Source of the DNA: Prevotella sp. UBA5387
Lineage (GTDB): Bacteria > Bacteroidota > Bacteroidia > Bacteroidales > Bacteroidaceae
DNA: 49,847 nt
Assembly (NCBI GenBank): GCA_002407775.1
Contig: DHOP01000026.1
Coordinates: forward strand, 1 to 49,847
Reading direction: 5' to 3'
Shown in pieces: positions 8,272 through 15,634 of the stretch. The position numbers were made by a program, and so were the translations under genes. The stretch's first letter is position 1; every line of letters begins with the position of its first letter. The notes beneath the pieces are model-generated. The model was not told the origin of the DNA, ran no database searches, and saw only the letters and a program-made list of their open reading frames with translations.

Positions 8272-9666
8272 TTACAAAAACGTTCTGGGATCTGTGATTT
8301 TCCCGGAAATGGCAGCAGCGGCGGCCACGAGTGGACTTGCCAAGATGGTGCGAGAACCAGGTCCTTGACGACCTTCAAAATTACGATTAGAAGTCGAAAC
8401 ACTATATAATCCTGCAGGTACCTTGTCGTCATTCATTGCTAAGCAAGCTGAACAACCGGGCTGACGAATAGCAAAACCTGCCTCTTTTAGAATCTGATCA
8501 AGACCCTCTGCTTTAATCTGAGCAGCGACTTCCCATGACCCTGGCACCAACCAAGCTACTACATCATCAGCCTTCTTCTGTCCCTTCACGATAGACGTGA
8601 ATGCTCGGAAGTCTTCAATGCGACCATTAGTACAAGCTCCAAGAAAAACATAATCAATTTTGTGGCCAAGTAATTTCTCACCTGGAGCAAAACCCATATA
8701 ATTTAAGCTTTTCATGAATGATGCTTGTTCATTTTCCTCTATGTCAGCTAAGGTCGGTACCGAGCCATCAATAGCAATACCCATTCCTGGGTTTGTACCA
8801 TAAGTTATGCGTGGTTGAATATCGTCTGCATTATATGATAATTCCTTGTCAAACACAGCATCGTCACCTGAACGCAACGTTTTCCAGTAGGCTAAAGCTT
8901 TGTCCCAAGCTTCTCCCTTAGGCGCATACTTTCTTCCTTTGATATATTCAAATGTCTTTTCATCGGGTGCTACGAATCCACCTCTTGCCCCCATCTCAAT
9001 AGAGAGATTGCAAAGTGTAAGACGTCCTTCCATGCTCATGTCACGGACAACCTCACCAGCATATTCAACAAAATAACCTGTAGCGCCAGAAGTAGTAAGT
9101 TGGGACATGAGAAAGAGTGCCACATCCTTGGCTGTTACACCTTTACCAAGCTTACCATTGATACTGATTCGCATCGACTTCGGCTTTTGTTGGAGGATGC
9201 ACTGAGATGCTAGAACCATCTCAACTTCTGATGTTCCAATACCAAAAGCAACTGCCCCCATTGCACCATGGGTAGATGTGTGTGAATCACCACAAACGAT
9301 TGTCATACCGGGAAGGGAAAGACCAGTCTCTGGGCCAACGACATGAATGATGCCATTCTCCTTCGTGTTCATCTTGAACTCGGTAACACCAAACTCATCG
9401 CAGTTCTTATCAAGAGTGTCTATCTGTTTACGTCCTATCGGATCTTCTACAGGTTTGTCTTGATCATGTGTCTGGATATTGTGATCAGGCATACAATAAA
9501 CCTGGCCTGGACGGAAAACTTTCAATCCACGTTGGCGTAATCCTTCAAATGCCTGAGGTGAAGTGACCTCGTGGCAATAAAGTCTATCTATATAGAGTTG
9601 AGTTGGTCCATCTTCTATGGTTTGAACCACATGGGTATCCCAAATTTTATCAAACAATGTGTTCAT
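8272..9666 (-). CDS. leuC: Isopropylmalate isomerase large subunit
   Basis: LeuC is the aconitase-family catalytic subunit that holds the 4Fe-4S cluster. At 464 residues it has normal length. The sequence shows VCGDSHTSTHGAMGAVAFGIG, the cluster cysteines in FLGACTNGRIEDFRA and GCSACLAMN, and the C-terminal STSNRNFEGRQG substrate motif. It starts 8 bases after leuA and precedes leuD. The oxygen-sensitive cluster fits an anaerobic or microaerobic lifestyle. Confidence 0.97.
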   Translation of the reverse strand: MNTLFDKIWDTHVVQTIEDGPTQLYIDRLYCHEVTSPQAFEGLRQRGLKVFRPGQVYCMPDHNIQTHDQDKPVEDPIGRKQIDTLDKNCDEFGVTEFKMNTKENGIIHVVGPETGLSLPGMTIVCGDSHTSTHGAMGAVAFGIGTSEVEMVLASQCILQQKPKSMRISINGKLGKGVTAKDVALFLMSQLTTSGATGYFVEYAGEVVRDMSMEGRLTLCNLSIEMGARGGFVAPDEKTFEYIKGRKYAPKGEAWDKALAYWKTLRSGDDAVFDKELSYNADDIQPRITYGTNPGMGIAIDGSVPTLADIEENEQASFMKSLNYMGFAPGEKLLGHKIDYVFLGACTNGRIEDFRAFTSIVKGQKKADDVVAWLVPGSWEVAAQIKAEGLDQILKEAGFAIRQPGCSACLAMNDDKVPAGLYSVSTSNRNFEGRQGPGSRTILASPLVAAAAAISGKITDPRTFL

Positions 9667-9674
9667 TCTATGAT

Positions 9675-11186
9675 TTATTGAGCTGAATTTGTCCTAAATT
9701 TATTAATACAATCTAAATAAGCCTCTACGGAAGCGGTTACGATGTCGGTATTTGCGCCAAAGCCATAATATACATTACCATCGTATTCAACCTGCATGTG
9801 CACCTTACCAACATCATCAGAACCCTTTGATATAGCCTGAATAGTAAATTCCTTGAGTGTCATTTGCTTATGGATTATGCGCTTCAATGCCTTGATAGCG
9901 GCATCAACGGGCCCATTACCTGTTGAAGACTCTTCAAACTTTTGGCCTGAAATATCAAGTCCAATGCTGGCAACACTACGCACTCCCTTACCAGATGACA
10001 CCTGAAGATAATCCAACTTCACCGCGTGGTTAGCTGAAGTATCGGCACCGGCAAGCATCAACACGTCGTCGTCGGTAATTTCTTTCTTTTTATCGGCGAG
10101 ATCAAGGAATGCCTTATAAATCTTATCAAGCTTATCATCATCATCCATATCGACTCCGTTAACCTGCAAGCGGTATTTCAATGCCGCACGTCCCGAACGA
10201 GCCGTGAGTACGATTTCACTGTTATCCAAACCAATATCCTTAGGATTGATAATCTCGTAAGTCTCAACATTCTTCAAAACACCATCTTGGTGAATACCGC
10301 TTGAGTGAGCAAAGGCATTGCGACCAACTATAGCCTTATTAGGCTGAACCGGCATATTCATCAGCGACGAAACCATTCGGGACATAGGATAAATCTTATG
10401 AGTATTGATATTTGTATCAATCCCGATTCCCTTATGGCATTTCAATATCATTGCTATCTCTTCCAAACTTGTATTACCCGCACGCTCTCCGATACCGTTG
10501 ATCGTTACCTCTACTTGGCGCGCACCAGCCAAAACACCGTTCAATGTGTTAGCCGTAGCCATACCGAGGTCATTGTGGCAATGGGTTGCAATGATTGCTT
10601 TGTCTATATTGGGTACGTTATCCTTCAGATATTTAATCTTAGCGGCGTATTCAATAGGGAGACAGTAACCTGTCGTATCAGGAATATTCACTACCGTTGC
10701 TCCGGCCTTAATGACGGCCTCAATCACACGAGCAAGATATACATTGTCAGTACGGCCAGCATCCTCGGCGTAGAACTCTACGTCCTCTACATACCTCTTA
10801 GCATATGACACCGCTTTGACGGCGCGCTCAAGGATTTCTTCTGGCGTAGAGTTAAACTTATATTTGATATGATAATCACTGGTTCCAATACCAGTGTGAA
10901 TGCGCTTATGCTTTGCATATTTTAGCGACTCGGCGGCAACATCAATATCCTTTTCTACGGCACGTGTTAGTGCGCAGATAGTCGGCCATGTAACGGCCTT
11001 AGAAATTTCTACAACAGAATTGAAATCGCCTGGAGAAGAAATGGGGAATCCTGCCTCGATAACATCCACGCCGAGTAGCTCTAATTGCTTGGCTACCTGA
11101 ATCTTCTCTACTGTGTTCAGCTGACATCCAGGCACCTGTTCACCATCGCGAAGTGTCGTGTCAAAAATGTAAAGTCTCTCACTCAT
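9675..11186 (-). CDS. leuA: 2-isopropylmalate synthase
   Basis: LeuA condenses acetyl-CoA with 2-oxoisovalerate, committing carbon to leucine. The 503-residue protein has the TIM barrel with DTTLRDGEQVPGCQL near the N-terminus, the metal-site segment THCHNDLGMATANTL, GIGERAGNTSLEE, the helical subdomain with SGIHQDG, and a C-terminal allosteric domain from about residue 380 that normally binds leucine. It is the first full gene of the operon and lies 24 bases after the attenuator terminator hairpin. Its motifs differ from the citramalate-type paralogue downstream (GCQL versus GVSF after the DGEQ signature). Confidence 0.96.
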   Translation of the reverse strand: MSERLYIFDTTLRDGEQVPGCQLNTVEKIQVAKQLELLGVDVIEAGFPISSPGDFNSVVEISKAVTWPTICALTRAVEKDIDVAAESLKYAKHKRIHTGIGTSDYHIKYKFNSTPEEILERAVKAVSYAKRYVEDVEFYAEDAGRTDNVYLARVIEAVIKAGATVVNIPDTTGYCLPIEYAAKIKYLKDNVPNIDKAIIATHCHNDLGMATANTLNGVLAGARQVEVTINGIGERAGNTSLEEIAMILKCHKGIGIDTNINTHKIYPMSRMVSSLMNMPVQPNKAIVGRNAFAHSSGIHQDGVLKNVETYEIINPKDIGLDNSEIVLTARSGRAALKYRLQVNGVDMDDDDKLDKIYKAFLDLADKKKEITDDDVLMLAGADTSANHAVKLDYLQVSSGKGVRSVASIGLDISGQKFEESSTGNGPVDAAIKALKRIIHKQMTLKEFTIQAISKGSDDVGKVHMQVEYDGNVYYGFGANTDIVTASVEAYLDCINKFRTNSAQ

Positions 11187-11210
11187 AATCTTTATTCTAT
11201 CTTACTAAAA

Positions 11211-11246
11211 CAAAAAAGCCTCCCCACTTCAGGAAGTGGAAAGGCT
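11211..11246 (-). terminator. Attenuator terminator of the leu operon
   Basis: On the minus strand AGCCTTTCCACTT and AAGTGGGGAGGCT form a stem with a small TT/GG internal mismatch over a CCTG loop, directly followed by TTTTTTG. It lies 18 bases after the leader-peptide stop and 24 bases before leuA, so it would stop transcription before the structural genes. Its left arm is also the partner of an antiterminator. Confidence 0.88.
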
Positions 11247-11294
11247 CAATTTCGTATTCATGCTTTAGACAAGCAAGCACGCCTTCACACTCCC
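11232..11294 (-). promoter_or_regulatory. Antiterminator pairing in the leu leader
   Basis: GGGAGTGTGAAGGC (11294 down to 11281), inside leader codons 20-24, can pair with GCCTTTCCACTTCC (11245 down to 11232), the left arm of the terminator. Thirteen of fourteen positions pair, counting two G-U pairs. Formation would block the terminator. A ribosome stalled at the Leu/Ile codons 4-15 would leave the upstream arm free. One that reaches the stop codon would cover part of it. Confidence 0.78.
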
Positions 11295-11351
11295 AACCGT
11301 GGTCCGCAGTCGAATAATTAGGGAAATGATTAGGGCACTTAGCATGTTCAT
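11265..11351 (-). CDS. Branched-chain amino acid leader peptide
   Basis: This 28-codon reading frame begins ATG-AAC-ATG and reads MNMLSALIISLIIRLR for its first 16 residues, ending in ACLLV. Thirteen of 28 residues are Leu (6), Ile (4) or Val (3); three of the leucines use CTA, and Arg uses CGA/CGG. It lies about 30 bases after the predicted transcription start and just before an intrinsic terminator and leuA. It is the kind of peptide whose translation rate controls attenuation in enteric leu and ilv operons. Here the operon supplies both leucine and isoleucine, so mixed Leu and Ile codons make sense. It is too short to be found by ordinary gene calling. Confidence 0.85.
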   Translation of the reverse strand: MNMLSALIISLIIRLRTTVGSVKACLLV

Positions 11352-11388
11352 ATTGTATGCTTCTTACTTGTTTTACTTTTATTGGCGG

Positions 11389-11420
11389 CAAAGGTATAAC
11401 AAATCCAAGACATAAACAAA
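11389..11420 (-). promoter_or_regulatory. Promoter of the leu operon
   Basis: On the minus strand TTTG (11420-11417), exactly 20 bases, then TACCTTTG (11396-11389) is a complete match to the Bacteroidota sigma consensus. Transcription should start near 11382, about 30 bases before the leader peptide ATG. Confidence 0.85.
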
Positions 11421-11658
11421 TAATTTGTTACCTTTTTGAGCGTTTTTCTTCTAATTTATCACACATTAGTGACTTGTTAAATCATTTCCCTTATCATTAT
11501 GACTTTATTCTTAATAATTTATAGGTGTCATTTCATATATAATTGCTCCTGATTATTTCAATTTGTTTTCACCCAAAGATCCAAAGGATAAGCAACCTTT
11601 AATACTAACATTACCTTTATTATTAATAAAAAACAATCGTCAGATTGTTCAATGATTT

Positions 11659-11690
11659 TTTGTCCGAATGCCGATAAAAAGGTAACTTTG
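11659..11690 (+). promoter_or_regulatory. Promoter of the FMN reductase gene
   Basis: TTTG (11659-11662), 20 bases, then TAACTTTG (11683-11690) is a full Bacteroidota promoter match, with the start codon at 11725. The stretch from 11421 to 11658 between this and the divergent leu promoter holds no gene that I can see; it is AT-rich and might carry operator sites. Confidence 0.82.
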
Positions 11691-11724
11691 TGGACAGATT
11701 GACAAATCTTTAGCATTTAGCAAG

Positions 11725-12276
11725 ATGAAAAAGAATATATTGTTCATCGTTGGTTCTCTTCGTAAAGAATCATTCAATAAACAAATAGCACACAAGGTAG
11801 AGGAAATCATTGGTGATCGTGCCAATATCTCTTATTTAGAGTATGCTGATGTTCCATTCATGAATCAAGATATAGAGTTTCCTTCCCCTATGCCCGTTTC
11901 AAAGATGCGTGAAACCGTTGCATCTGCTGATGGTGTATGGGTGTTCACTCCTGAATACAACCATAGTTATCCCGCCATTATTAAGAACCTCTTCGATTGG
12001 TTATCAAGACCTTTAGTAGCAGGTAATTACAACGCACCATTAGCTATTACAAACAAGAAAATGACGATTAGCGGAGCGGGCGGACGTGGTGCAATGGGCA
12101 GTCGGGAACAATTGACCAATCTGCTCTCTTTTCTCAAAGTTGACCTTATGCCAAACAATCAGACTGGTATAGCACTTAACAAGGAAGCTTGGACAGAGGG
12201 ACGTCTGATTCTCACCGATAAGCAAATGGAGGAACTAAGCTATCAGGCTACCGCATTCATCAATTACTTAGACTAA
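11725..12276 (+). CDS. NAD(P)H-dependent FMN reductase
   Basis: This 183-residue flavodoxin-like protein reduces FMN or small quinone/azo-type acceptors with NAD(P)H in the cytosol. The FMN phosphate loop is GSLRKESFNKQIA at the N-terminus. FTPEYNHSYPAIIKNLFDWLSR is the family signature of the YieF/ChrR/SsuE-like NADPH-dependent FMN reductases, and GAGGRGAMGSREQL follows. It has its own strong promoter and is followed after 41 bases by a flavodiiron protein, so the two are probably co-transcribed. One plausible role is feeding electrons to that oxygen- or NO-reducing partner (inference). Confidence 0.9.
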   Translation: MKKNILFIVGSLRKESFNKQIAHKVEEIIGDRANISYLEYADVPFMNQDIEFPSPMPVSKMRETVASADGVWVFTPEYNHSYPAIIKNLFDWLSRPLVAGNYNAPLAITNKKMTISGAGGRGAMGSREQLTNLLSFLKVDLMPNNQTGIALNKEAWTEGRLILTDKQMEELSYQATAFINYLD

Positions 12277-12317
12277 ATCATTACCATTAATTTGAAATAT
12301 TAATTCCACCGTAAGTC

Positions 12318-13508
12318 ATGAAGAAAATTACCGATCAAATATATTATGTAGGCGTCAACGATGTAAACAAACATCTCTTTGAAGGATTGTGGCCATTGCC
12401 TAATGGAGTTACATACAACTCCTATTTGTTGGTCGATGAGAAAGTTTGCCTCATGGATACCGTGGAGGTGGAGTTTTTCCCACAATTTTTAGACAATATT
12501 CGCGAGGTCATTGGAGATCGCCCCATTGACTATCTTGTGGTACATCATATGGAGCCAGACCATAGCAGTTGTATCTCGTTGCTTCAGACATATTATCCCA
12601 ATGTTCAGATTATTGGTAACAAGAAGACTTTCACTATGTTGAATTGTCTTTATGGCATTTGCGATGTTACCGGTATTGAAGTAAAAGAGGGCTACAAGCT
12701 TTCATTAGGCACTCATGAATTGGAATTTCATCTTCTCCCGATGGTACATTGGCCAGAGACGATGGCAACTATCGATACCACGGCCAATGTTGCCTTTACC
12801 GGTGATGCATTCGGTTGTTTTGGCGCACTCAACGGCGGTGTATTGGATGACGAAATCAATGTAGAACAGTTCTGGCCCGAGATGATTCGCTACTATTCCA
12901 ACATCGTAGGCCGTTACGGCACACCTGTTCAGAATGCTTTGAAGAAACTTAGCGGCATTCAAATAGACTATCTTTGTGCCACCCATGGACCCGTTTGGCA
13001 CAAACATGCTCCAAAAGTCGTTGAGATGTACGACCGTATGAGTCGCTACGATACGGATTGCGGACTTGTGATTGCCTATGGCACCATGTATGGAAATACG
13101 GCTAGAATGGCCGAGGTCATTGCCGAGGCCGCCTCTCAAGCCGGCGTTAAGCACATCAGCCTTATGAATCTTGGCAAGACACATTATAGCTATGTGTTGC
13201 GCGATATGTTCCGTTATCGTGGCGTCATCCTTGGAGCACCTACCTACAACAACTCCATCTTGCCAAGCATGGAGCATCTTCTTTCCGCTATTGAGAACCG
13301 TGATATGAAGAACCATTGTATTGGTTGGTTTGGAAGTTATGGTTGGGCAGGAAAGGCCGTTCAGATTATCGGCGAATGGAATGAGAAGAAGATTCACTTC
13401 GAACCCGTGGGCGAACCCGTAGAAATGAGACTTGGAATGACACCTGGAGTGCACGACAAGTGTGTGGCTCTTGGTCAAGCCATGGCAAAGCGATTGCTTA
13501 GTGAATAA
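12318..13508 (+). CDS. Flavodiiron protein (FprA-type)
   Basis: Flavodiiron proteins reduce O2 to water or NO to N2O in anaerobes. The 396-residue protein has a metallo-beta-lactamase-like domain with the diiron ligands His77, Glu79, Asp81 and His82 (HHMEPDHSS), His144 (MVHWPE), Asp163 (TGDAFG) and a histidine in ATHGPVWH. A C-terminal flavodoxin domain starts at about residue 250 (IAYGTMYGNTARMAE). No fused rubredoxin or reductase domain is present, so an external electron donor is needed; the FMN reductase or a rubredoxin encoded elsewhere could serve. All metal ligands appear intact. Confidence 0.94.
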   Translation: MKKITDQIYYVGVNDVNKHLFEGLWPLPNGVTYNSYLLVDEKVCLMDTVEVEFFPQFLDNIREVIGDRPIDYLVVHHMEPDHSSCISLLQTYYPNVQIIGNKKTFTMLNCLYGICDVTGIEVKEGYKLSLGTHELEFHLLPMVHWPETMATIDTTANVAFTGDAFGCFGALNGGVLDDEINVEQFWPEMIRYYSNIVGRYGTPVQNALKKLSGIQIDYLCATHGPVWHKHAPKVVEMYDRMSRYDTDCGLVIAYGTMYGNTARMAEVIAEAASQAGVKHISLMNLGKTHYSYVLRDMFRYRGVILGAPTYNNSILPSMEHLLSAIENRDMKNHCIGWFGSYGWAGKAVQIIGEWNEKKIHFEPVGEPVEMRLGMTPGVHDKCVALGQAMAKRLLSE

Positions 13509-13555
13509 ACCTATGTGTCACTATCACATCAGATAGTTACCATATTATATAAACG

Positions 13556-13596
13556 ACGACTCCGTGTGAAGATTTTAATATCTCATACGGAGTCGT
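13556..13596. terminator. Bidirectional terminator hairpin
   Basis: ACGACTCCGT pairs perfectly with ACGGAGTCGT around an AT-rich 21-base loop. It lies between the ends of the convergent flavodiiron and AraC-type genes and probably serves both. Confidence 0.65.
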
Positions 13597-13615
13597 TGCA
13601 TTATCATAGCCCTTG

Positions 13616-14185
13616 CTATATCTTGTCCAAGGCTTTGCGCTTTCCCTTATGAAGAGACTTAAACTCGGAAGGGGTCATGCCTGTTATGGTCTTGAATTGG
13701 CTTGAGAGATATGCCACACTAGAATAGTGCATCTGTAAGGCTATTTCCGTAAGCGACATTTCGTTGTACGTCAAGAGTTCTTTCACACGTTCTATCCTCT
13801 GTTGGATATAATAATGCTCTATCGTCATCGAAGTGTATTCCGAGAATAGTTTTGACAACGAAGAGTAGTCTTGATGCAATTCATGTTGTAAGAAATCGGA
13901 GAGATTGAGTGTGATGTTGTTATCCTTATAGTGAACAAGCTTGATGATGGTGGCCTTGATCAATTCTATGACTTGAAACCTATGGTCATCAAGTAACTCA
14001 AATCCCATCGCATTCAAATCGTTTCTTATCTCCCCGCGTTGCTCATCTGTCACCGTACCTTGCACTCTAACAATGCCTAAGTCAACTGACAATGGCGACA
14101 ATTTCCTATCAAGCATGATCTTCTCAACCGCCATTTTACAACGGTCGCACACCATGTTTTTGATATAAAAAGTGGTTTCTTTCAT
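13616..14185 (-). CDS. AraC-type regulator with HMA-like N-terminus
   Basis: A 189-residue DNA-binding protein. The C-terminal half is an AraC/XylS double helix-turn-helix: QQRIERVKELL, then SLTEIALQMHYSSVAYLSSQFKTITGMTPSEF, the second-helix signature. The N-terminal 70 residues look like a ferredoxin-like HMA fold (IKNMVCDRCKMAVEKIM) with a CxxC pair at about residues 13-16, which could bind a metal or act as a thiol switch. This compact architecture recurs in Bacteroidota and its ligand is, to my knowledge, not established. The ATG at 14185 is preferred to a TTG two codons upstream. Targets are unknown. Confidence 0.85.
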   Translation of the reverse strand: MKETTFYIKNMVCDRCKMAVEKIMLDRKLSPLSVDLGIVRVQGTVTDEQRGEIRNDLNAMGFELLDDHRFQVIELIKATIIKLVHYKDNNITLNLSDFLQHELHQDYSSLSKLFSEYTSMTIEHYYIQQRIERVKELLTYNEMSLTEIALQMHYSSVAYLSSQFKTITGMTPSEFKSLHKGKRKALDKI

Positions 14186-14286
14186 TAGCAAAATACATTT
14201 CAGAAGAAAAGAACATCATGATATTTGTCCGCAAATGTATCAAAAAATGTTCACAAAGATATCTTTTTGATGCTCTATTTAACATA

Positions 14287-14323
14287 TTTGGCGGGAGAAA
14301 AGCAATGCTTTTCTCCCGCCAAA
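14287..14323. terminator. Long perfect hairpin after wecB
   Basis: Seventeen bases starting TTTGGCGGGAG pair perfectly with their complement over an AAT loop. It lies 40 bases after the wecB stop on the minus strand. Neither side has a strong U-run beyond the stem, although the stem ends in AAA/TTT. It is the likely end of the wecB transcript. Confidence 0.7.
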
Positions 14324-14363
14324 CAATATCTTTATCAATAAAAATCGCCTTTGTAAAGCCCTA

Positions 14364-15455
14364 TTATTCCTCCATCAATATCTGAACGATGCGCTCGGCC
14401 GAACGACCATCCCAACGATCGGGCAAAGAACTTTCCTTCCAAGTGCCCGACACCATTTTAGCTAAGGCTTCTCCAAGTTGTTCGGCATCCTCACCAACGA
14501 GCACATTGGTCCCTAAGCTAACCGTTTCCTCATGCTCGGTGTAGCTATTAAGCGTGATGCAGGGCACCTGATTGAATGTTGCTTCCTCGGCAACATTGCC
14601 TGAGTCGGTCATGATGCCAAGGGCATTTGCCGTGAAATAGTAGAATTCCAAATAGGACAATGGTTCGATTATCGTCAACACTTGATGACCAATGATCTGT
14701 TGACAGGCCTCTACCGCCTCCTTCGCAAGACCTCGCAACGGCGCGATAATCTTTACCTCTCCCCTATTGCGGTCAACGGCTTCAATCATGGAGAGTAGGT
14801 TTTTACGATTAGATATAAGTGCCTTGCGATTGAGCGTAAAGACAACATATTGCTTTTCAACCAGTCCAAGACTATCCATCATGGCGGGCTTGACAATCCT
14901 ATTGCGGTTGTACCGGAGGTTGTCAATGAGTACATTGCCCACCATGTAAACCTTCGAAAGCTCTGCCCCTTCACGTGTCGCAATAGAGTTATTGCTAATT
15001 CCGGCGGTAAATAAGATGTCAGACAGGCCATCGATAACCAAACGATTGATTTCCTTAGGCATACTGATGTCAAACGAACGAGTGCCCGCGGCTAAGTGCA
15101 CAAGTCTCAACCCCTGCTTCTTGGTAACAATGGCCGTAGCCATAGTTGAGGCAAGATCATCCACTACGATGACCGTATCTGTTGGGGTTTGTTGGAGGTA
15201 TATCTCGAACGATGCCATCACCTCACCCGTAAGTTCATTGAGATTCTGACAAGTGGCACCGAGATAGACATCCGGACGGCGTATCTCCAAGTCCTCGAAG
15301 AGAGAGCCTTCAAGCGTAGGGTCATCTTCCGAACCTGAGTAGACAAGCTTATAACTCAAATCTTTACCCTGTGCTTTGGCAGATTCTATGGCACGAATAA
15401 CCGGCGCCACCTTGATGAAATTGGGACGAGCCCCGCATACAATGCAAATATTCAT
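14364..15455 (-). CDS. wecB: UDP-N-acetylglucosamine 2-epimerase
   Basis: A non-hydrolysing epimerase that interconverts UDP-GlcNAc and UDP-ManNAc for surface polysaccharide precursors. The protein is 363 residues from the ATG at 15455, where the conserved ICIVCGARPNFIKVAPVI begins; earlier in-frame codons give an unrelated AT-rich extension. A promoter -7 box lies just upstream, which also supports this start. Other family segments are the C-terminal LGIMTDSGNVAEEA nucleotide-binding motif and TEHEETVSLGTNVLVG. The usual HVE signature near residue 95 is replaced by VDDLASTMA, so the early active-site segment is atypical. No polysaccharide cluster surrounds it. Confidence 0.85.
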   Translation of the reverse strand: MNICIVCGARPNFIKVAPVIRAIESAKAQGKDLSYKLVYSGSEDDPTLEGSLFEDLEIRRPDVYLGATCQNLNELTGEVMASFEIYLQQTPTDTVIVVDDLASTMATAIVTKKQGLRLVHLAAGTRSFDISMPKEINRLVIDGLSDILFTAGISNNSIATREGAELSKVYMVGNVLIDNLRYNRNRIVKPAMMDSLGLVEKQYVVFTLNRKALISNRKNLLSMIEAVDRNRGEVKIIAPLRGLAKEAVEACQQIIGHQVLTIIEPLSYLEFYYFTANALGIMTDSGNVAEEATFNQVPCITLNSYTEHEETVSLGTNVLVGEDAEQLGEALAKMVSGTWKESSLPDRWDGRSAERIVQILMEE

Positions 15456-15475
15456 AGTGATCAGTATTATATAAG

Positions 15476-15483
15476 CAAAGGTA
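15476..15483 (-). promoter_or_regulatory. -7 box for wecB (TACCTTTG)
   Basis: TACCTTTG on the minus strand, ending 20 bases before the wecB ATG. No TTTG is seen at the -33 position. Confidence 0.55.
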
Positions 15484-15484
15484 A

Positions 15485-15523
15485 TAAAAAAATAATGACC
15501 GCATTCGAATGCAGCCATTATTT
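15485..15523 (-). terminator. Terminator after the SPFH gene
   Basis: On the minus strand AAATAATG and CTGCATT pair with AATGCGG and CATTATTT around a CG turn, with one G/T opposition, and TTTTT follows. It ends the NfeD-SPFH transcript, about 110 bases after the SPFH stop. The bases 15530-15634 hold nothing recognisable. Confidence 0.78.
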
Positions 15524-15634
15524 ATTAATTGGGTATGATGACAAAAAACACTTGTCGCAATAACTAACAGACTATGATGTCAATGTAGCATCGTCCCCTG
15601 TTCTATAATGGGCAGAACAAGCAACTTAGTAACT

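Noticed and set aside
11197..11391. 64-residue frame overlapping the leu leader on the minus strand
   Set aside because: It covers the -7 box and the terminator stem in a different frame. The 28-codon Leu/Ile/Val-rich frame explains the region better.
12705..13478. 257-residue minus-strand frame opposite the flavodiiron gene
   Set aside because: Antisense to a fully conserved gene with intact metal ligands; histidine-rich composition is a shadow effect.
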